56,446 nt of DNA from TC-15 sp034437275 (GCA_034437275.1 DAOTUD010000124.1:1-56446), one strand, 5' to 3'. Shown: positions 8,279 to 17,665, counted from the stretch's first letter. Notes: generated by a model from the sequence alone, not told the origin. A program made the numbers and translations.

Positions 8279-8314
8279 GCGGCGGTCTGCCCGTCCCATA
8301 CACCAACACACGCT

Positions 8315-10345
8315 ATGGCCGAACACACCACATCTTCCGCCCCCACCCATCACCGCCTGCGCACGCTGGGCTACCGGCTGCGCGCGGTGGGGGCCATCCT
8401 GCTGCTGGTGCTGCTGCTGGGCAGCTACGCCACCACGCTGCAAACCCACATCAGCGGTGGATTCAGCCGCGACACTCTCAAAAACGAGTACATCAAAGAC
8501 GTGTCCGAGATTCAGGTCGCGTTGAACATCTGGGGCACGATCCACCACACCGGCTATCCGGCCTTCACGATTCTGGGCAACCTGTTCGCCGCGCCGCTGC
8601 GCCTGCTCGGCGTGGAGCCGGCCTTTGCCGCCAGCCTGTACGCGCTGGCGTGGGGCATGGTCGCGCTGGCGAGCGTGGGGCTGCTGGTCTGGGCGCTGAC
8701 CGGGCGTCCGGCGCTGGCCGGGGTGAGCGTGGCGCTGCTCGGCGTGACGCGCTCGATCTGGATTCACAACGTCGTCGCGGAAGTCTACAGCATGAGCCTG
8801 GCGATCACGGCGCTGATGCTGCTGGTTGTGCTGTGGCCGGTCCCCTGGCGGGGCGCGTGGAGCACGCCGCGCCGCGTGGCCTGGCTGGCGCTGCTGGGCG
8901 GGATCGGCGTGGCGCATCACCGCGCGGTGGCGTTCGTCGCGCCGGGATTGATCGCTGCCGTCGTCCCGCACCTGTGGCGGGAGCGCCGCCGCTGGCCGGT
9001 GCTGCTGCCGGTCGCGCTGGGGCTGGCGCTGATTGGCTTCGTGCCGTATGTGTATCTGCCGCTGCGCGCGTGGCATGGCGGCGCGTGGGTGTATGGCGAG
9101 CCGGGCACCTGGGCCGGCTTCTGGACCGAGTTCACCGGGCGCGAGGCGGAGCGCCTGGTCACGCTGCCGGACGACGCCGCCGGGTGGTGGGATAACGCGC
9201 GGGCGGTGTGGGATATCCTGGCCGCCGAGCTGACGCTGCCGGGCCTGCTGGCCGGATTGGCCGGGCTGATCGCGGCGATGATCGCCGTCCCGCAGCGGTA
9301 CGCCGTGCGCATCGTCGCGCTGTGCGCCGCCGGACCGGCGCTGTTTGCCGTCGCGTTTCACACCGCCGTGCTGCCCGAAGCGATCCTGATGCCGGTCGTG
9401 CTGGCGCTGGTGCTGGGCATGGCGCTGGCGATTGACACGCTGCTGCGCCGCCGGGCGTGGATCGCGGTCGCCGGGCAGATCGCGGTGCTGGGGCTGGTCG
9501 GCTGGACTGCTGCGCTGGTCGGCACGCATCATCCCTACGTGCGCGAACTGGTCACCGAACCGGGCGGCCTGCACACCATTGAGCGCCTCAAACGGGTGCC
9601 GCGCACGGGCGACCCGGTCTACATGCTGCCCTGGGGACCGCGCCATGCGGCGGCGGCCTATTCGTCGCTGGTCACGGGCGAGAACGGCGACGTGCAGGTC
9701 GTCGATCACAAGGCGGATTATGCGCGCCTGCTGGACAGCGGTCACCAGCTTTACACCGAGTGGGAGACCTTCTACACCTATCCCCTGCCCTGGCCGACCG
9801 CCCTGGTCCCCGCGCCGGAGCCGTCGGACTGGTGGCTCGACCGGCTGGATTGGGACGTGCGGCTGGGCAAATTCCACCTGACGTCGGCTGCGCCGGGCAT
9901 CGTGCAGCTTTCCAACCGGATTCCCGCGCTGGCCGAACCGGATGGCCCGGATGGGGCGCGCGACGCCGAGCTGCTGCGCCGCTACAACATCTCGCGGCAG
10001 CGGGCGTGGCTGACGTGCGACGACGAGGCGATCTACCTGCATGTGATCTGGCAGGCCAACGCTGTGCCAACCGGGGACCTCGCCATTTTCGTGCACCTGA
10101 CCGGCGACGAACCGGCCCCCAACCCGCCCAACGCTGACTCGCGCTACCCGGTGTACGGGCTGTACCCGTTCACCGAGTGGTGGGGGCCGGCCCAGCTTGT
10201 GCGCGACGACTTCACACTGCCGCGCGTGCCGGGCAAAACGCAGGTGCGCTTCGGGCTGTACGAGCCGGACAACCCCGCCGCGAAGATCGGCGAGCGGGTG
10301 CTGCCGGTCGCCGGCTGCGTGCCGGTCGCCTGGGCCGGGCGATAG
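8315..10345 (+). CDS. DUF2723-family multi-spanning membrane protein
   Basis: 676 residues with about ten hydrophobic helices in the first 450 residues and a soluble C-terminal domain. The GTIHHTGYPAFTILGNL segment near residue 80 matches the DUF2723 (TMEM260-like) signature, a family related to protein O-mannosyltransferases of the GT-C fold. A catalytic role in adding sugar to surface molecules is therefore plausible but not shown. The soluble C-terminal part (about 520-676) reads as a beta-rich domain. The start is set by the promoter. It is followed after 82 bp by an exported NHL protein that has its own leader. Confidence 0.75.
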   Translation: MAEHTTSSAPTHHRLRTLGYRLRAVGAILLLVLLLGSYATTLQTHISGGFSRDTLKNEYIKDVSEIQVALNIWGTIHHTGYPAFTILGNLFAAPLRLLGVEPAFAASLYALAWGMVALASVGLLVWALTGRPALAGVSVALLGVTRSIWIHNVVAEVYSMSLAITALMLLVVLWPVPWRGAWSTPRRVAWLALLGGIGVAHHRAVAFVAPGLIAAVVPHLWRERRRWPVLLPVALGLALIGFVPYVYLPLRAWHGGAWVYGEPGTWAGFWTEFTGREAERLVTLPDDAAGWWDNARAVWDILAAELTLPGLLAGLAGLIAAMIAVPQRYAVRIVALCAAGPALFAVAFHTAVLPEAILMPVVLALVLGMALAIDTLLRRRAWIAVAGQIAVLGLVGWTAALVGTHHPYVRELVTEPGGLHTIERLKRVPRTGDPVYMLPWGPRHAAAAYSSLVTGENGDVQVVDHKADYARLLDSGHQLYTEWETFYTYPLPWPTALVPAPEPSDWWLDRLDWDVRLGKFHLTSAAPGIVQLSNRIPALAEPDGPDGARDAELLRRYNISRQRAWLTCDDEAIYLHVIWQANAVPTGDLAIFVHLTGDEPAPNPPNADSRYPVYGLYPFTEWWGPAQLVRDDFTLPRVPGKTQVRFGLYEPDNPAAKIGERVLPVAGCVPVAWAGR

Positions 10346-10381
10346 TTACAGAATTTTAATCATTTTCAACACCAATATCCG

Positions 10382-10387
10382 TATAAT
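10382..10387 (+). promoter_or_regulatory. -10 box before the thioredoxin/NHL gene
   Basis: A perfect TATAAT lies 40 bp before the ATG in an AT-rich gap between two GC-rich genes. No good -35 hexamer is visible at normal spacing (ATCATT at 17 bp), so the promoter may need an activator. Confidence 0.4.
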
Positions 10388-10427
10388 CTACACAGATACC
10401 CAACTGGAATAACGAGGTGAAGCTGGA

Positions 10428-12506
10428 ATGAAACGATTGTCTGTTGTGCTGGTAGTGATCGCGCTGCTGATCGTGAGCGCGCCGGGCCTGTTGGCCCAGG
10501 ACGACGGCGAATACACCTGGGAAGGCGACGCCCCCGCGCCGGAATTCCCCGCTGATGCCGACTGGATCAACGTCTCCGCGCCGCTGCAACTGGAAGACCT
10601 GCGCGGGAAGATCGTGCTGCTGGACTTCTGGACGTATGGCTGCATCAACTGCATTCATATCATCCCGGACCTCAAGCGCCTGGAGGCGGAATACGCCGAG
10701 GAGCTGGTCGTGGTCGGTGTGCATTCGGCCAAGTTCGACAACGAAGGCCAGACCGAGAACATCCGGCGCATTGTCCGCCGCTATGAGGTCGAGCATCCCG
10801 TGCTCAACGATAACGCGTTCCTGACGTGGCGTGCCTACGACGTCCGCGCCTGGCCGACGGTGGTGGTGATCGACCCCTTCGGCAAATACGTCGGGTCGCT
10901 GTCCGGCGAGCCGCTCTACGAGCGCATCCAGCCCATCATCGATACCATGGCTCGCGAATATCGCGCGGCGGACGTGCTCAACCTGGAGCCGCTGCCACAG
11001 TGGCAGCCGGAAGACATGGCCAGCGACACGCCGCTGCGCTTCCCCGGCAAGGTGCTGGCTGATCCCGCGAGTAACCGCCTGTTCATCGCCGACAGCAACC
11101 ACAACCGCATCGTGGTGACTGCGCTGGACAGCTACGAGGTGCAGGACGTGATCGGGGGCCGCGCGGCGGGCTGGCAGGACGGCGATTTTGCCGCGGCGCA
11201 GTTCTTCCGTCCGCAGGGTATGACCCTGGTCGAGAACGTGCTGTACGTGGCCGACACCGGTAACCACAGCATCCGCGCCGTCGATTTTGACGCGCGCACG
11301 GTGGCGACTGTCGCTGGGACGGGCCAGCAGGGCTACGAGCGCGATGCCAGCGGCCCCGGCCAGCAGATGGCGCTCAACTCGCCCTGGGACCTGGTCGCGC
11401 ATGACGGTACGCTGTATATTGCGATGGCTGGGCCGCACCAACTGTGGGCCTACGACATCGCCAGCGGCGAGATCGGGCCGTATGCCGGCTCCGGGCGGGA
11501 GGCGCTGACCGATGGGCAACTGCGCCAGGCTGCGCTCAACCAGCCGAGCGGCATCGACACCGACGGCGAGGTGCTGTTCTTCGCCGATGCCGAAGCGAGC
11601 GCGATCCGCACCGCCGACCTGGACCCGGACGGCGCGGTGAACACCATCGTCGGCACCGGGCTGTTTGACTTCGGCGACCGCGACGGCACCGGCGACGATG
11701 TGCTGCTCCAGCACCCGCTGGGGATCGCCGTCGCCGGTGACGGCAGCCTGTACATCGCCGACACCTACAACAACAAGATCAAGCGCATCGATCCCCAGAC
11801 GCGCGAGAGCGTGACCTTCCTGGGCAGCGGTGAGCCGGGGCTGGCGGATGGCGACGCGCCGCAGTTCTACGAGCCGGGCGGCCTGGATGTTGCCGGGGGC
11901 AAGCTGTACATCGCCGACACCAACAACCACGCGGTCCGCGTGGTGGACCTGGACGCGGGGACGGTAAGCACGGTGGTGTTCCCCAACGCAGCGCGCCTGC
12001 TGCCGGAGCCGGATCAGGCTGGCACTCCCGGCGATGCGGCGTCCGGGGATGATGGGGCGGCGTTTGACCTCGGTCCTGGCCCGGGCAGCGACGATGATGA
12101 CGCCAACAACAACGTGACGCTGCCGCCGCAGGTGGTCGCGCCAGGTGAGGGCACCATCCGCGTCGAGATCACCATGCCGGACGGCTACAAGATCAACGAC
12201 CTGGCCCCGTTCGTGGCGACCTGGCCGGATGACCCGGTCGCGCAGATTCCGCCCGATGCGCAAAACATGCGCGTGCGCGGGCCGAAGCTGCCACTGGAGG
12301 TGCCGGTCACGTTCAGCCCCGGCGAAACGGAACTATACGCCGAGCTAACCGTGCCCTGGTGCGAAGCCGTCAACGAGACGCTGTGCTTCCTGGCGGATGT
12401 GACCTTCACCGCACCGCTGACGGTCAGCGCGGATGGCGACAGCTCCACGCTGACGCTCAGCCACCACCTGATCCCGCCGGTGATCGACGATAATTCGTTC
12501 GATTAA
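10428..12506 (+). CDS. exported thioredoxin-like / NHL-repeat protein, NHLRC2-like
   Basis: 692 residues. A signal peptide (residues 1-23, ending LLAQ) is followed by a thioredoxin-fold domain (about 45-175) with FWTYGCINCIHIIPDL, so the redox motif is C-I-N-C. Five or six NHL repeats follow (about 205-520; typical NRLFIADSNHNRIV, YIADTYNNKIKRID, YIADTNNHAVRVVD), forming a beta-propeller. A Pro/Asp-rich linker leads to a C-terminal beta domain (about 570-680). This order and length match NHLRC2-type proteins found from bacteria to animals. The ribosome-binding site is GAGGTGA. It probably works outside the membrane. The substrate is unknown. Confidence 0.85.
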   Translation: MKRLSVVLVVIALLIVSAPGLLAQDDGEYTWEGDAPAPEFPADADWINVSAPLQLEDLRGKIVLLDFWTYGCINCIHIIPDLKRLEAEYAEELVVVGVHSAKFDNEGQTENIRRIVRRYEVEHPVLNDNAFLTWRAYDVRAWPTVVVIDPFGKYVGSLSGEPLYERIQPIIDTMAREYRAADVLNLEPLPQWQPEDMASDTPLRFPGKVLADPASNRLFIADSNHNRIVVTALDSYEVQDVIGGRAAGWQDGDFAAAQFFRPQGMTLVENVLYVADTGNHSIRAVDFDARTVATVAGTGQQGYERDASGPGQQMALNSPWDLVAHDGTLYIAMAGPHQLWAYDIASGEIGPYAGSGREALTDGQLRQAALNQPSGIDTDGEVLFFADAEASAIRTADLDPDGAVNTIVGTGLFDFGDRDGTGDDVLLQHPLGIAVAGDGSLYIADTYNNKIKRIDPQTRESVTFLGSGEPGLADGDAPQFYEPGGLDVAGGKLYIADTNNHAVRVVDLDAGTVSTVVFPNAARLLPEPDQAGTPGDAASGDDGAAFDLGPGPGSDDDDANNNVTLPPQVVAPGEGTIRVEITMPDGYKINDLAPFVATWPDDPVAQIPPDAQNMRVRGPKLPLEVPVTFSPGETELYAELTVPWCEAVNETLCFLADVTFTAPLTVSADGDSSTLTLSHHLIPPVIDDNSFD

Positions 12507-12531
12507 CGCAGCGGGCAACTGCGCAACAAAT

Positions 12532-12562
12532 ACAGGGACGCCCGCGCGGGTGTCCCTGTTTT
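12532..12562 (+). terminator. terminator after the thioredoxin/NHL gene
   Basis: ACAGGGAC and GTCCCTGT arms enclose a second short GC stem, followed by TTTT. It lies 26 bp past the stop codon, between convergent genes. Confidence 0.75.
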
Positions 12563-12636
12563 GCTTAAGCGTACTGTGTGGGGGTACACGACGATGCTGC
12601 CCCGAATCTGACACGCCCCCGTGCTGTGGCTGCGCG

Positions 12637-13800
12637 CTACGCCGGCGGCGATTCGTCGGCATCTTCGGGGTGCTGCGCCTCGTAATCCTGGTGCGCTTTG
12701 TCGCCGCGCCAGCCCGTGATCAGGCCCAGCACAAACGCCAGCCCCACGATCCAGCGCCAGGTGCGCGTGGCCTCGTCGACCGGGGCCATGTGCGGTCCCC
12801 ACGCCCGGCGCACCCGCCGCCGGTAAAAGGGCACCAGCAGCCCGTTGAACAGGTTGTAGGGCGGCATTCGCAGCGCGGGAGCTTTGCCCTGCGGCTGCGG
12901 TCGCTCATCGGCCAGCGCGATATCGGCCAGCGCGAACCCGTCGGCGTCGTCCGCATAGCGCGCGGCGACGTTGCCCGCCGCGTCGATGATCTGGTTGTGC
13001 TCGAAGAACGGCGCGGTGGCGACGGCGCGGCGGCCCTGCGGGATGTACTTCCACAGCGACGGCTTGAAAGCCAGCAGCAGGCCAAATGAGAGCCAGGGCA
13101 CCGGAATGCCCGACGCGAAGCGGCCATGCGGCACCGATTGCACGACCGGCACGCCCATCCACGCCGCAAAGCGCCGCACGTTGCCGTCGAAGAACGCCTC
13201 GACGGTGTCGCGCATCTTCTCCGGCAGCACCGCCCGCGCGGTGATGCGCGCCCCGTCCGGGAAGGTCGTCTCCATCTCGTGCACGCGCGCCGGGCTGGTG
13301 GCGATGATCAGCGCATCGACACGACCCGCGTAGCGTTTGAACAGGCGCGGGCTGCCCACATCGGCGCAGATCATCAGGCCGAACGTGCCGATGTCGGTTT
13401 CGGCCAGGGTGATATCGCGCCCCTCGCGGAAGTAGAGGCGCTCCCACACCCAGGGAAAGGCCTTGTCATAGCACCAGAGGCGGCCATCCGGCGCGACGAG
13501 CAGCAGGCTGTTGGTGATGTCCTCCGCGCCGAGCAGCAGCAGCGACCCGGCCAGATGGATGTTGTGCTCGGCGGCGACGCGCTTCATCCACGCGACGGTG
13601 GTGCCGTCGAGCGTCTCGGCGCGCGCGTAGTTGTCGTCGCTGTAGACGTAGCCGGTATTGAACAACTCCGGCAGCACGACAAGCTGCGCCCCTTGCTCGG
13701 CGGCCCGGATGACCTGCACCTCGGCAGTTTCCAGCCGTTCGAGGGTGGGCGCGGGGTCGTTCGCGATCCGCACGGCGGCGGCTTTGATCGGTCGTGTCAT
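12637..13800 (-). CDS. carbon-nitrogen hydrolase (nitrilase superfamily) with C-terminal membrane anchor
   Basis: 387 residues. The catalytic triad of the nitrilase fold is readable: Glu in LVVLPELFNTGY (near 44), Lys in WCYDKAFPW (near 115) and Cys in GLMICADVG (near 148). A large insertion follows the Cys region. The C-terminus has a hydrophobic helix (WIVGLAFVLGLITGW) and an acidic tail, so the enzyme is probably membrane-tethered. Family members cleave amides or transfer acyl groups; the substrate is unknown. The start at 13800 lies 5 nt after the stop of the sortase gene, so the two are co-transcribed. The frame stays open far upstream of the start, which is an artefact of GC richness. 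Confidence 0.85.
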   Translation of the reverse strand: MTRPIKAAAVRIANDPAPTLERLETAEVQVIRAAEQGAQLVVLPELFNTGYVYSDDNYARAETLDGTTVAWMKRVAAEHNIHLAGSLLLLGAEDITNSLLLVAPDGRLWCYDKAFPWVWERLYFREGRDITLAETDIGTFGLMICADVGSPRLFKRYAGRVDALIIATSPARVHEMETTFPDGARITARAVLPEKMRDTVEAFFDGNVRRFAAWMGVPVVQSVPHGRFASGIPVPWLSFGLLLAFKPSLWKYIPQGRRAVATAPFFEHNQIIDAAGNVAARYADDADGFALADIALADERPQPQGKAPALRMPPYNLFNGLLVPFYRRRVRRAWGPHMAPVDEATRTWRWIVGLAFVLGLITGWRGDKAHQDYEAQHPEDADESPPA

Positions 13801-13805
13801 GGTGA

Positions 13806-14789
13806 TCACTCCTTCTTGACGAGTTGATCGTCCCCCTGATACGCGGTCGTCGGGCGGGCGATCACGACTAGCCGGCCATCGTAGGTCCCGGCATTCTGGT
13901 TCCAATCCGTGCAGGTGATCAACGTCAGGCGGGGCGGGCCGGATTGGGCGACATAGCTCACGTCGTAGGGGTCGACGATGCTGATTTCCGAAATTTCGAA
14001 GTAGGTTTCGCGGTCGCCCTGGCTGATGATCACCGGGTCGCCGACCTCGGCTTCGAACAGGTAATAAAAGGGGCCGGGCTGCCCGATGTGGTTCTCGACG
14101 TGACCGGCCAGGACGATGTTGCCTTGCGTAAACAATGCGCTGGTGCCGACCAGATGCCCGACCGTGTCGCCCAGGTGGCGCGTCTCCCAGGTGCCGCCGA
14201 TGCGCCCGGCCTCGACGATGCGCGCGCTCATCTCGGCCCCGGGGAACGTGATCAACTGCGGCGGTACGTTCGGGATCGGCGTCAGGGTCGGCATCACGTC
14301 CGTGTTGGCGTCCAGCGCGCGCGGGGCGGGGCGTTCGGGCCGGGCCGCATCCGCCCCGACGACAGCGACGTCGCCGGTGGTGGAATTGCCCGCCGTGTCG
14401 CTGTCCGTCGCGAGCCACTCCAGCGACAGCAGCGCGCCGACGATGTCCGTGCCCGGCGCGATATTCTGCACCAGCACACCCAGCGCCACCAGCAGGATCG
14501 CCACCTCCAGCACCAGCATGCCACAGGTACGCAGCGAGGGCACGCGCCGCGCCTCGGCGATGAGATCGGGGTCATACGCGGGCGCAATCGCGGTGAAGCT
14601 GTAGCACCGGTCGGTGATGCGCGGCACCAGCAGCCACAGCGGCAGCAGCAGCACGAAACTGCCCACCGCGCCCACGATCAGCCCCAGCAGCGCGCCGGTC
14701 AGCGCGTCGCGGTTTTTGCGCACGTACACCAGCGGGGTGATGATCCCGCCGATGATCGACCACAGCACAATCCAAAGCAAGACAGTCAT
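13806..14789 (-). CDS. sortase with multi-helix N-terminal membrane domain
   Basis: 327 residues. Two N-terminal TM helices, another near residues 85-105, and a C-terminal sortase beta-barrel (about 190-320). Catalytic residues are visible: His in IVLAGHVENH (near 229), Cys in LTLITCTDWN (near 293) and Arg in YDGRLVVIAR (near 305). Sortases join sorting-signal proteins to the envelope by transpeptidation. The extra N-terminal membrane segment is unlike the single anchor of classical sortases. The downstream neighbour is the nitrilase-family gene. No LPxTG-type substrate is recognisable in the window. Ribosome-binding site AGGGTGA. Confidence 0.85.
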   Translation of the reverse strand: MTVLLWIVLWSIIGGIITPLVYVRKNRDALTGALLGLIVGAVGSFVLLLPLWLLVPRITDRCYSFTAIAPAYDPDLIAEARRVPSLRTCGMLVLEVAILLVALGVLVQNIAPGTDIVGALLSLEWLATDSDTAGNSTTGDVAVVGADAARPERPAPRALDANTDVMPTLTPIPNVPPQLITFPGAEMSARIVEAGRIGGTWETRHLGDTVGHLVGTSALFTQGNIVLAGHVENHIGQPGPFYYLFEAEVGDPVIISQGDRETYFEISEISIVDPYDVSYVAQSGPPRLTLITCTDWNQNAGTYDGRLVVIARPTTAYQGDDQLVKKE

Positions 14790-14869
14790 GCCGTCACCCT
14801 GCTACCGATACTATCCCCCTTAATCCTAATGCATACCCAACCCAAACGGCAACCAGAATTCACGAAAAT

Positions 14870-16435
14870 TCATACTGCAGGCGGCGGCTCGTCGGTGATC
14901 TCGTGCAGCGCCTCGTACAACGGCTGCAGCCGGGCGTACATCTTCTTGTACACCTTGTGGAACAGTTCGTTGTAGATCGCGTGTGTGGCGGGGACCGGCT
15001 CGAACACGCGCCCAATGCGCGTCATGGCCCGGATCGCGGTCTCGAAATCCGGGTGCAGCCCCAGCCCGACCGCCGCGTCAATCGCCGCGCCCAGCCCGGA
15101 CGTTTCGTAGGTGTGCGGGCGCGCCGCCGGCAGCCCGAAGATGTCGGCGGTCAGTTGCAGCGCAGCGTCGCTCTGCGAGCCGCCGCCCGAGACGCGCAGT
15201 TCGGTGATCGGCACGCCGCTGCGGCGTTCGCTGCGTTCCTTGCCCTCGCGCAGCGCGTAGGCCAGCCCCTCCAGGATGGCGCGGTAGAGGTGGGCGCGCG
15301 TGTGCACGTCGTTGAAGCCGATGATCGCGCCTTTGGCTTCCGGCCCGGGGATCTTGACGCCGGGCGACCAGTACGGCTGCAAGATCAGCCCCATCGCGCC
15401 GGGCGGGACCTGGTTCACCAGGTCGTCGAACAGCGCTTCCGGCTCGACGTCCCACTCCTGCGCCAGCCGCATTTCGCGGTCGCCGAACTGCTGCTTGAAC
15501 CAGCTCACCATCCAGTAGCCGCGATAAATCTGTATCTCCAGGCTGTAGCGGTCCGGCACGGCAGAGGGGTAGGGCGGGATCAGCGGGATAACCTCGATAT
15601 AGCGGCGGTGCGTGGTGTTGATGGTGGCGGTCGTGCCGTAGCTCAGCCCGCCGATGTGCGGCTCCAGGCAGCCGGAGCCGAGCACCTCGCACGCCTTATC
15701 AGCAGCGGCGGCCACCAGCGGCAGCCCGGCAGGGATTCCGGTCGCGGCGGCGGCCTCGGGCGTGATCGTGCCCAGCGTGCCCGCCGGCGGCACCAACTCG
15801 GGCAGCATGGCGCGGTCCATCGGCACGGCCTGCCACTTCCAGTCACGCGGGGCAGCCCAGCGCAGCTTTTTGTAGTCGAAGGGGATGTAGCCCACCTGCG
15901 CCCCGATCGAGTCGACGAAGCGCCCGGTCAGCCGGTAGGTAAGGTAGCCGGACAGCAGCAGGAATTTGTGCGTGCGCGCCCAGATATCCGGTTGGTGGGT
16001 GCGAATCCAGTTGGCTTCGGCTTCGGCCTGGAAATAGGCCACCGTTTCGCGCATTCGCACCAGCCGGAACAGCAGCCCCCACAGCCCACCCACCGGCGGC
16101 AGGCCGCGCGTGCGGCGCTGGTCGAGCCAGACAATTGCCGGGCGCAGCGGCTGCCCGTCACGGTCGACGTTGATGATCGTCGCGCGCTGCGTGGTGAGCG
16201 TCACGCCCTTGATGGCGGCCTGGGGGATGGTGCTGAGCTTCCACAGGCGGTGACACGCCTCGCACAGCGAGTCCCAGAAATATTCGGGGCGCTGCTCCGC
16301 CCAGCCGGGATGGTGGGAAAAATACGGCTCGATCAGCACGCGGGACTTGTCGAGCAGGTTGCCCTCCAGGTCGAACAACAACGCGCGCACGCTCTGCGTG
16401 CCGTTGTCCAGGGCCAGGATCACGTCTTGGGTCAT
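14870..16435 (-). CDS. FGGY-family carbohydrate kinase
   Basis: 521 residues. The N-terminal phosphate-binding motif (ALDNGTQSVRALLFD), the GLSYGTTATI block in the middle and the C-terminal VSGGGSQSDAALQL adenosine motif are those of the FGGY kinases (xylulokinase, glycerol kinase, ribulokinase and relatives). They phosphorylate sugars or polyols with ATP. The specificity cannot be read, and no sugar transporter or isomerase lies next to it. ATG 16435 is chosen because the conserved domain begins at the third residue; the frame is open further upstream without a likely start. It lies in a minus-strand run with the Cys-rich and LUD genes upstream. Confidence 0.88.
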   Translation of the reverse strand: MTQDVILALDNGTQSVRALLFDLEGNLLDKSRVLIEPYFSHHPGWAEQRPEYFWDSLCEACHRLWKLSTIPQAAIKGVTLTTQRATIINVDRDGQPLRPAIVWLDQRRTRGLPPVGGLWGLLFRLVRMRETVAYFQAEAEANWIRTHQPDIWARTHKFLLLSGYLTYRLTGRFVDSIGAQVGYIPFDYKKLRWAAPRDWKWQAVPMDRAMLPELVPPAGTLGTITPEAAAATGIPAGLPLVAAAADKACEVLGSGCLEPHIGGLSYGTTATINTTHRRYIEVIPLIPPYPSAVPDRYSLEIQIYRGYWMVSWFKQQFGDREMRLAQEWDVEPEALFDDLVNQVPPGAMGLILQPYWSPGVKIPGPEAKGAIIGFNDVHTRAHLYRAILEGLAYALREGKERSERRSGVPITELRVSGGGSQSDAALQLTADIFGLPAARPHTYETSGLGAAIDAAVGLGLHPDFETAIRAMTRIGRVFEPVPATHAIYNELFHKVYKKMYARLQPLYEALHEITDEPPPAV

Positions 16436-16564
16436 GAACAATTTATCCAACGATATCCAGGTTAAAAATGCTTCACATACCTCTAGGATACCGCATCCTG
16501 GCCCGGCATTCATAAAAACGGCGACCCCGCCGCGATTGTGTGCGCCGGGGGTATTGAGGGCCGT

Positions 16565-16810
16565 TCAGGCGTTGTACATGTCCCACAACGCCTGGCGGTT
16601 GGCGTCCGGGGCGGACTCGGACTGTTCCAGCGCCCAGCTTTGACTTTGCTCCAGCACGGCGCCGATCACAATATCCTCGTACCCGGCCCCCTGTACGCAG
16701 TCCCACGCGCAGACCCGGTCGGGCGGGCAGTGCTTGCAGCGGTTCTCGTTGGCACGGTCGAGCAGGCGGTATGATTGCGGGGTGTGCGGTGTCATGTTGT
16801 GCGCTGTCAT
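16565..16810 (-). CDS. small cysteine-containing hypothetical protein
   Basis: 81 residues with one cysteine cluster near residues 25-38 (CKHCPPDRVCAWDC, spacing C-x2-C-x5-C-x3-C) that could bind zinc or an iron-sulfur cluster. The rest is polar and acidic. AAGG lies 8 nt before the ATG. It sits between a LUD-domain gene and an FGGY kinase on the same strand, so co-transcription is likely. I do not recognise the family. An overlapping plus-strand frame exists, but its composition is less protein-like. Confidence 0.5.
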   Translation of the reverse strand: MTAHNMTPHTPQSYRLLDRANENRCKHCPPDRVCAWDCVQGAGYEDIVIGAVLEQSQSWALEQSESAPDANRQALWDMYNA

Positions 16811-16926
16811 CAGGCGGCCTTTCGTATGATTAATCTTGCGTCAATATGAATTATGCGGGAAGCGCAGGCCGGGCGGGGAGTGTGGATCGTCACCCCTTTG
16901 GGGCGCGCCCTGCCACATCCCCCCGG

Positions 16927-17562
16927 TCAGCCGTACAGCAGCGCGACGAAACGCCGGGGGCCGTGCACCCCGACCGCCAGCGTTTGCTCGATGTCGGCAG
17001 TTTTGCTCGGCCCGCTGACCAGCGTCACATTGGCGGGCAGGTCGCCCTGACGTGCCGCCGTCCAGGTGAAGATGTCCGGCGTGAGGCACGCGACCGGCAC
17101 CAGCGCGATATACACCGGCGGCAGCAGCGTCGCCAGCCGGCTGCGGCCCGGCCCGCTGCTGATTACGACCGTGCCGGTTTCGGCCAGCGCCGCGTCCGCC
17201 CCGCCCAGCCCGACATCCGCCGCTCCACAAAACGCGCGCAGATCGCCGTCCGTGCACCCCACGACGTGCCAGTCATAGGCGGGCCAGCGCCCCGGCAGAT
17301 CGAGCGTGTGCAGCGGGGCTACGTCGTTAGCGACGATCTGCTGCGCGCCCATCGCCCGCAGCAGGTCGTCCAGCCGCGCCAGCGCCGCCTCCAGCGTGGG
17401 GAGCTGCTCCGCCTCGCCGTCGCCTTCGCGCAGCGTCGTGACGAAGCGCGCCGCCAGGTCGTCGAACGCCCGGCGCGAGGCCCAGGGCACGGGGCGCTGG
17501 TCGTCGCCGCCGCGCATCCTCGCGCGCAGCCGTCCCAGGATGGTTTCGCGTGCAGAGGGCAT
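16927..17562 (-). CDS. LUD-domain protein (LutC/YkgG-like)
   Basis: 211 residues. Blocks typical of LutC are visible: GADAALAETGTVVISSGPGR (near 120), LATLLPPVYIALVP and the C-terminal SGPSKTADIEQTLAVGVHGP. In Bacillus LutABC oxidises L-lactate with LutA and LutB as iron-sulfur partners. Here LutA and LutB are absent from the window; the only nearby Cys protein is the 81-residue one downstream. A TATACT box on the minus strand at 17599-17594 may be its -10. It is divergent from the tRNA-Leu promoter. Confidence 0.85.
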   Translation of the reverse strand: MPSARETILGRLRARMRGGDDQRPVPWASRRAFDDLAARFVTTLREGDGEAEQLPTLEAALARLDDLLRAMGAQQIVANDVAPLHTLDLPGRWPAYDWHVVGCTDGDLRAFCGAADVGLGGADAALAETGTVVISSGPGRSRLATLLPPVYIALVPVACLTPDIFTWTAARQGDLPANVTLVSGPSKTADIEQTLAVGVHGPRRFVALLYG

Positions 17563-17614
17563 AGGCTTTCCCTTTCAGGACAGGTCCAGCCCGAGTATAG
17601 CAGCTTTCCGCAAA

Positions 17615-17649
17615 TTGACACTTGACACGCGGCATAACCACGCTACAAT
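17615..17649 (+). promoter_or_regulatory. promoter of tRNA-Leu
   Basis: Two overlapping consensus -35 boxes, TTGACA at 17615-17620 and 17622-17627, and TACAAT at 17644-17649. The second -35 gives a 16-bp spacer. The -10 ends 16 bp before the mature tRNA start. This is among the strongest promoter matches in the window. Confidence 0.8.
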
Positions 17650-17665
17650 GAGGTCATCCTTACGT

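Noticed and set aside
8222..10096. A minus-strand open frame of about 620 codons opposite the DUF2723 gene
   Set aside because: Same reason: Arg/Gln/His-rich composition, no motifs, and the plus strand has a promoter, start and TM pattern.
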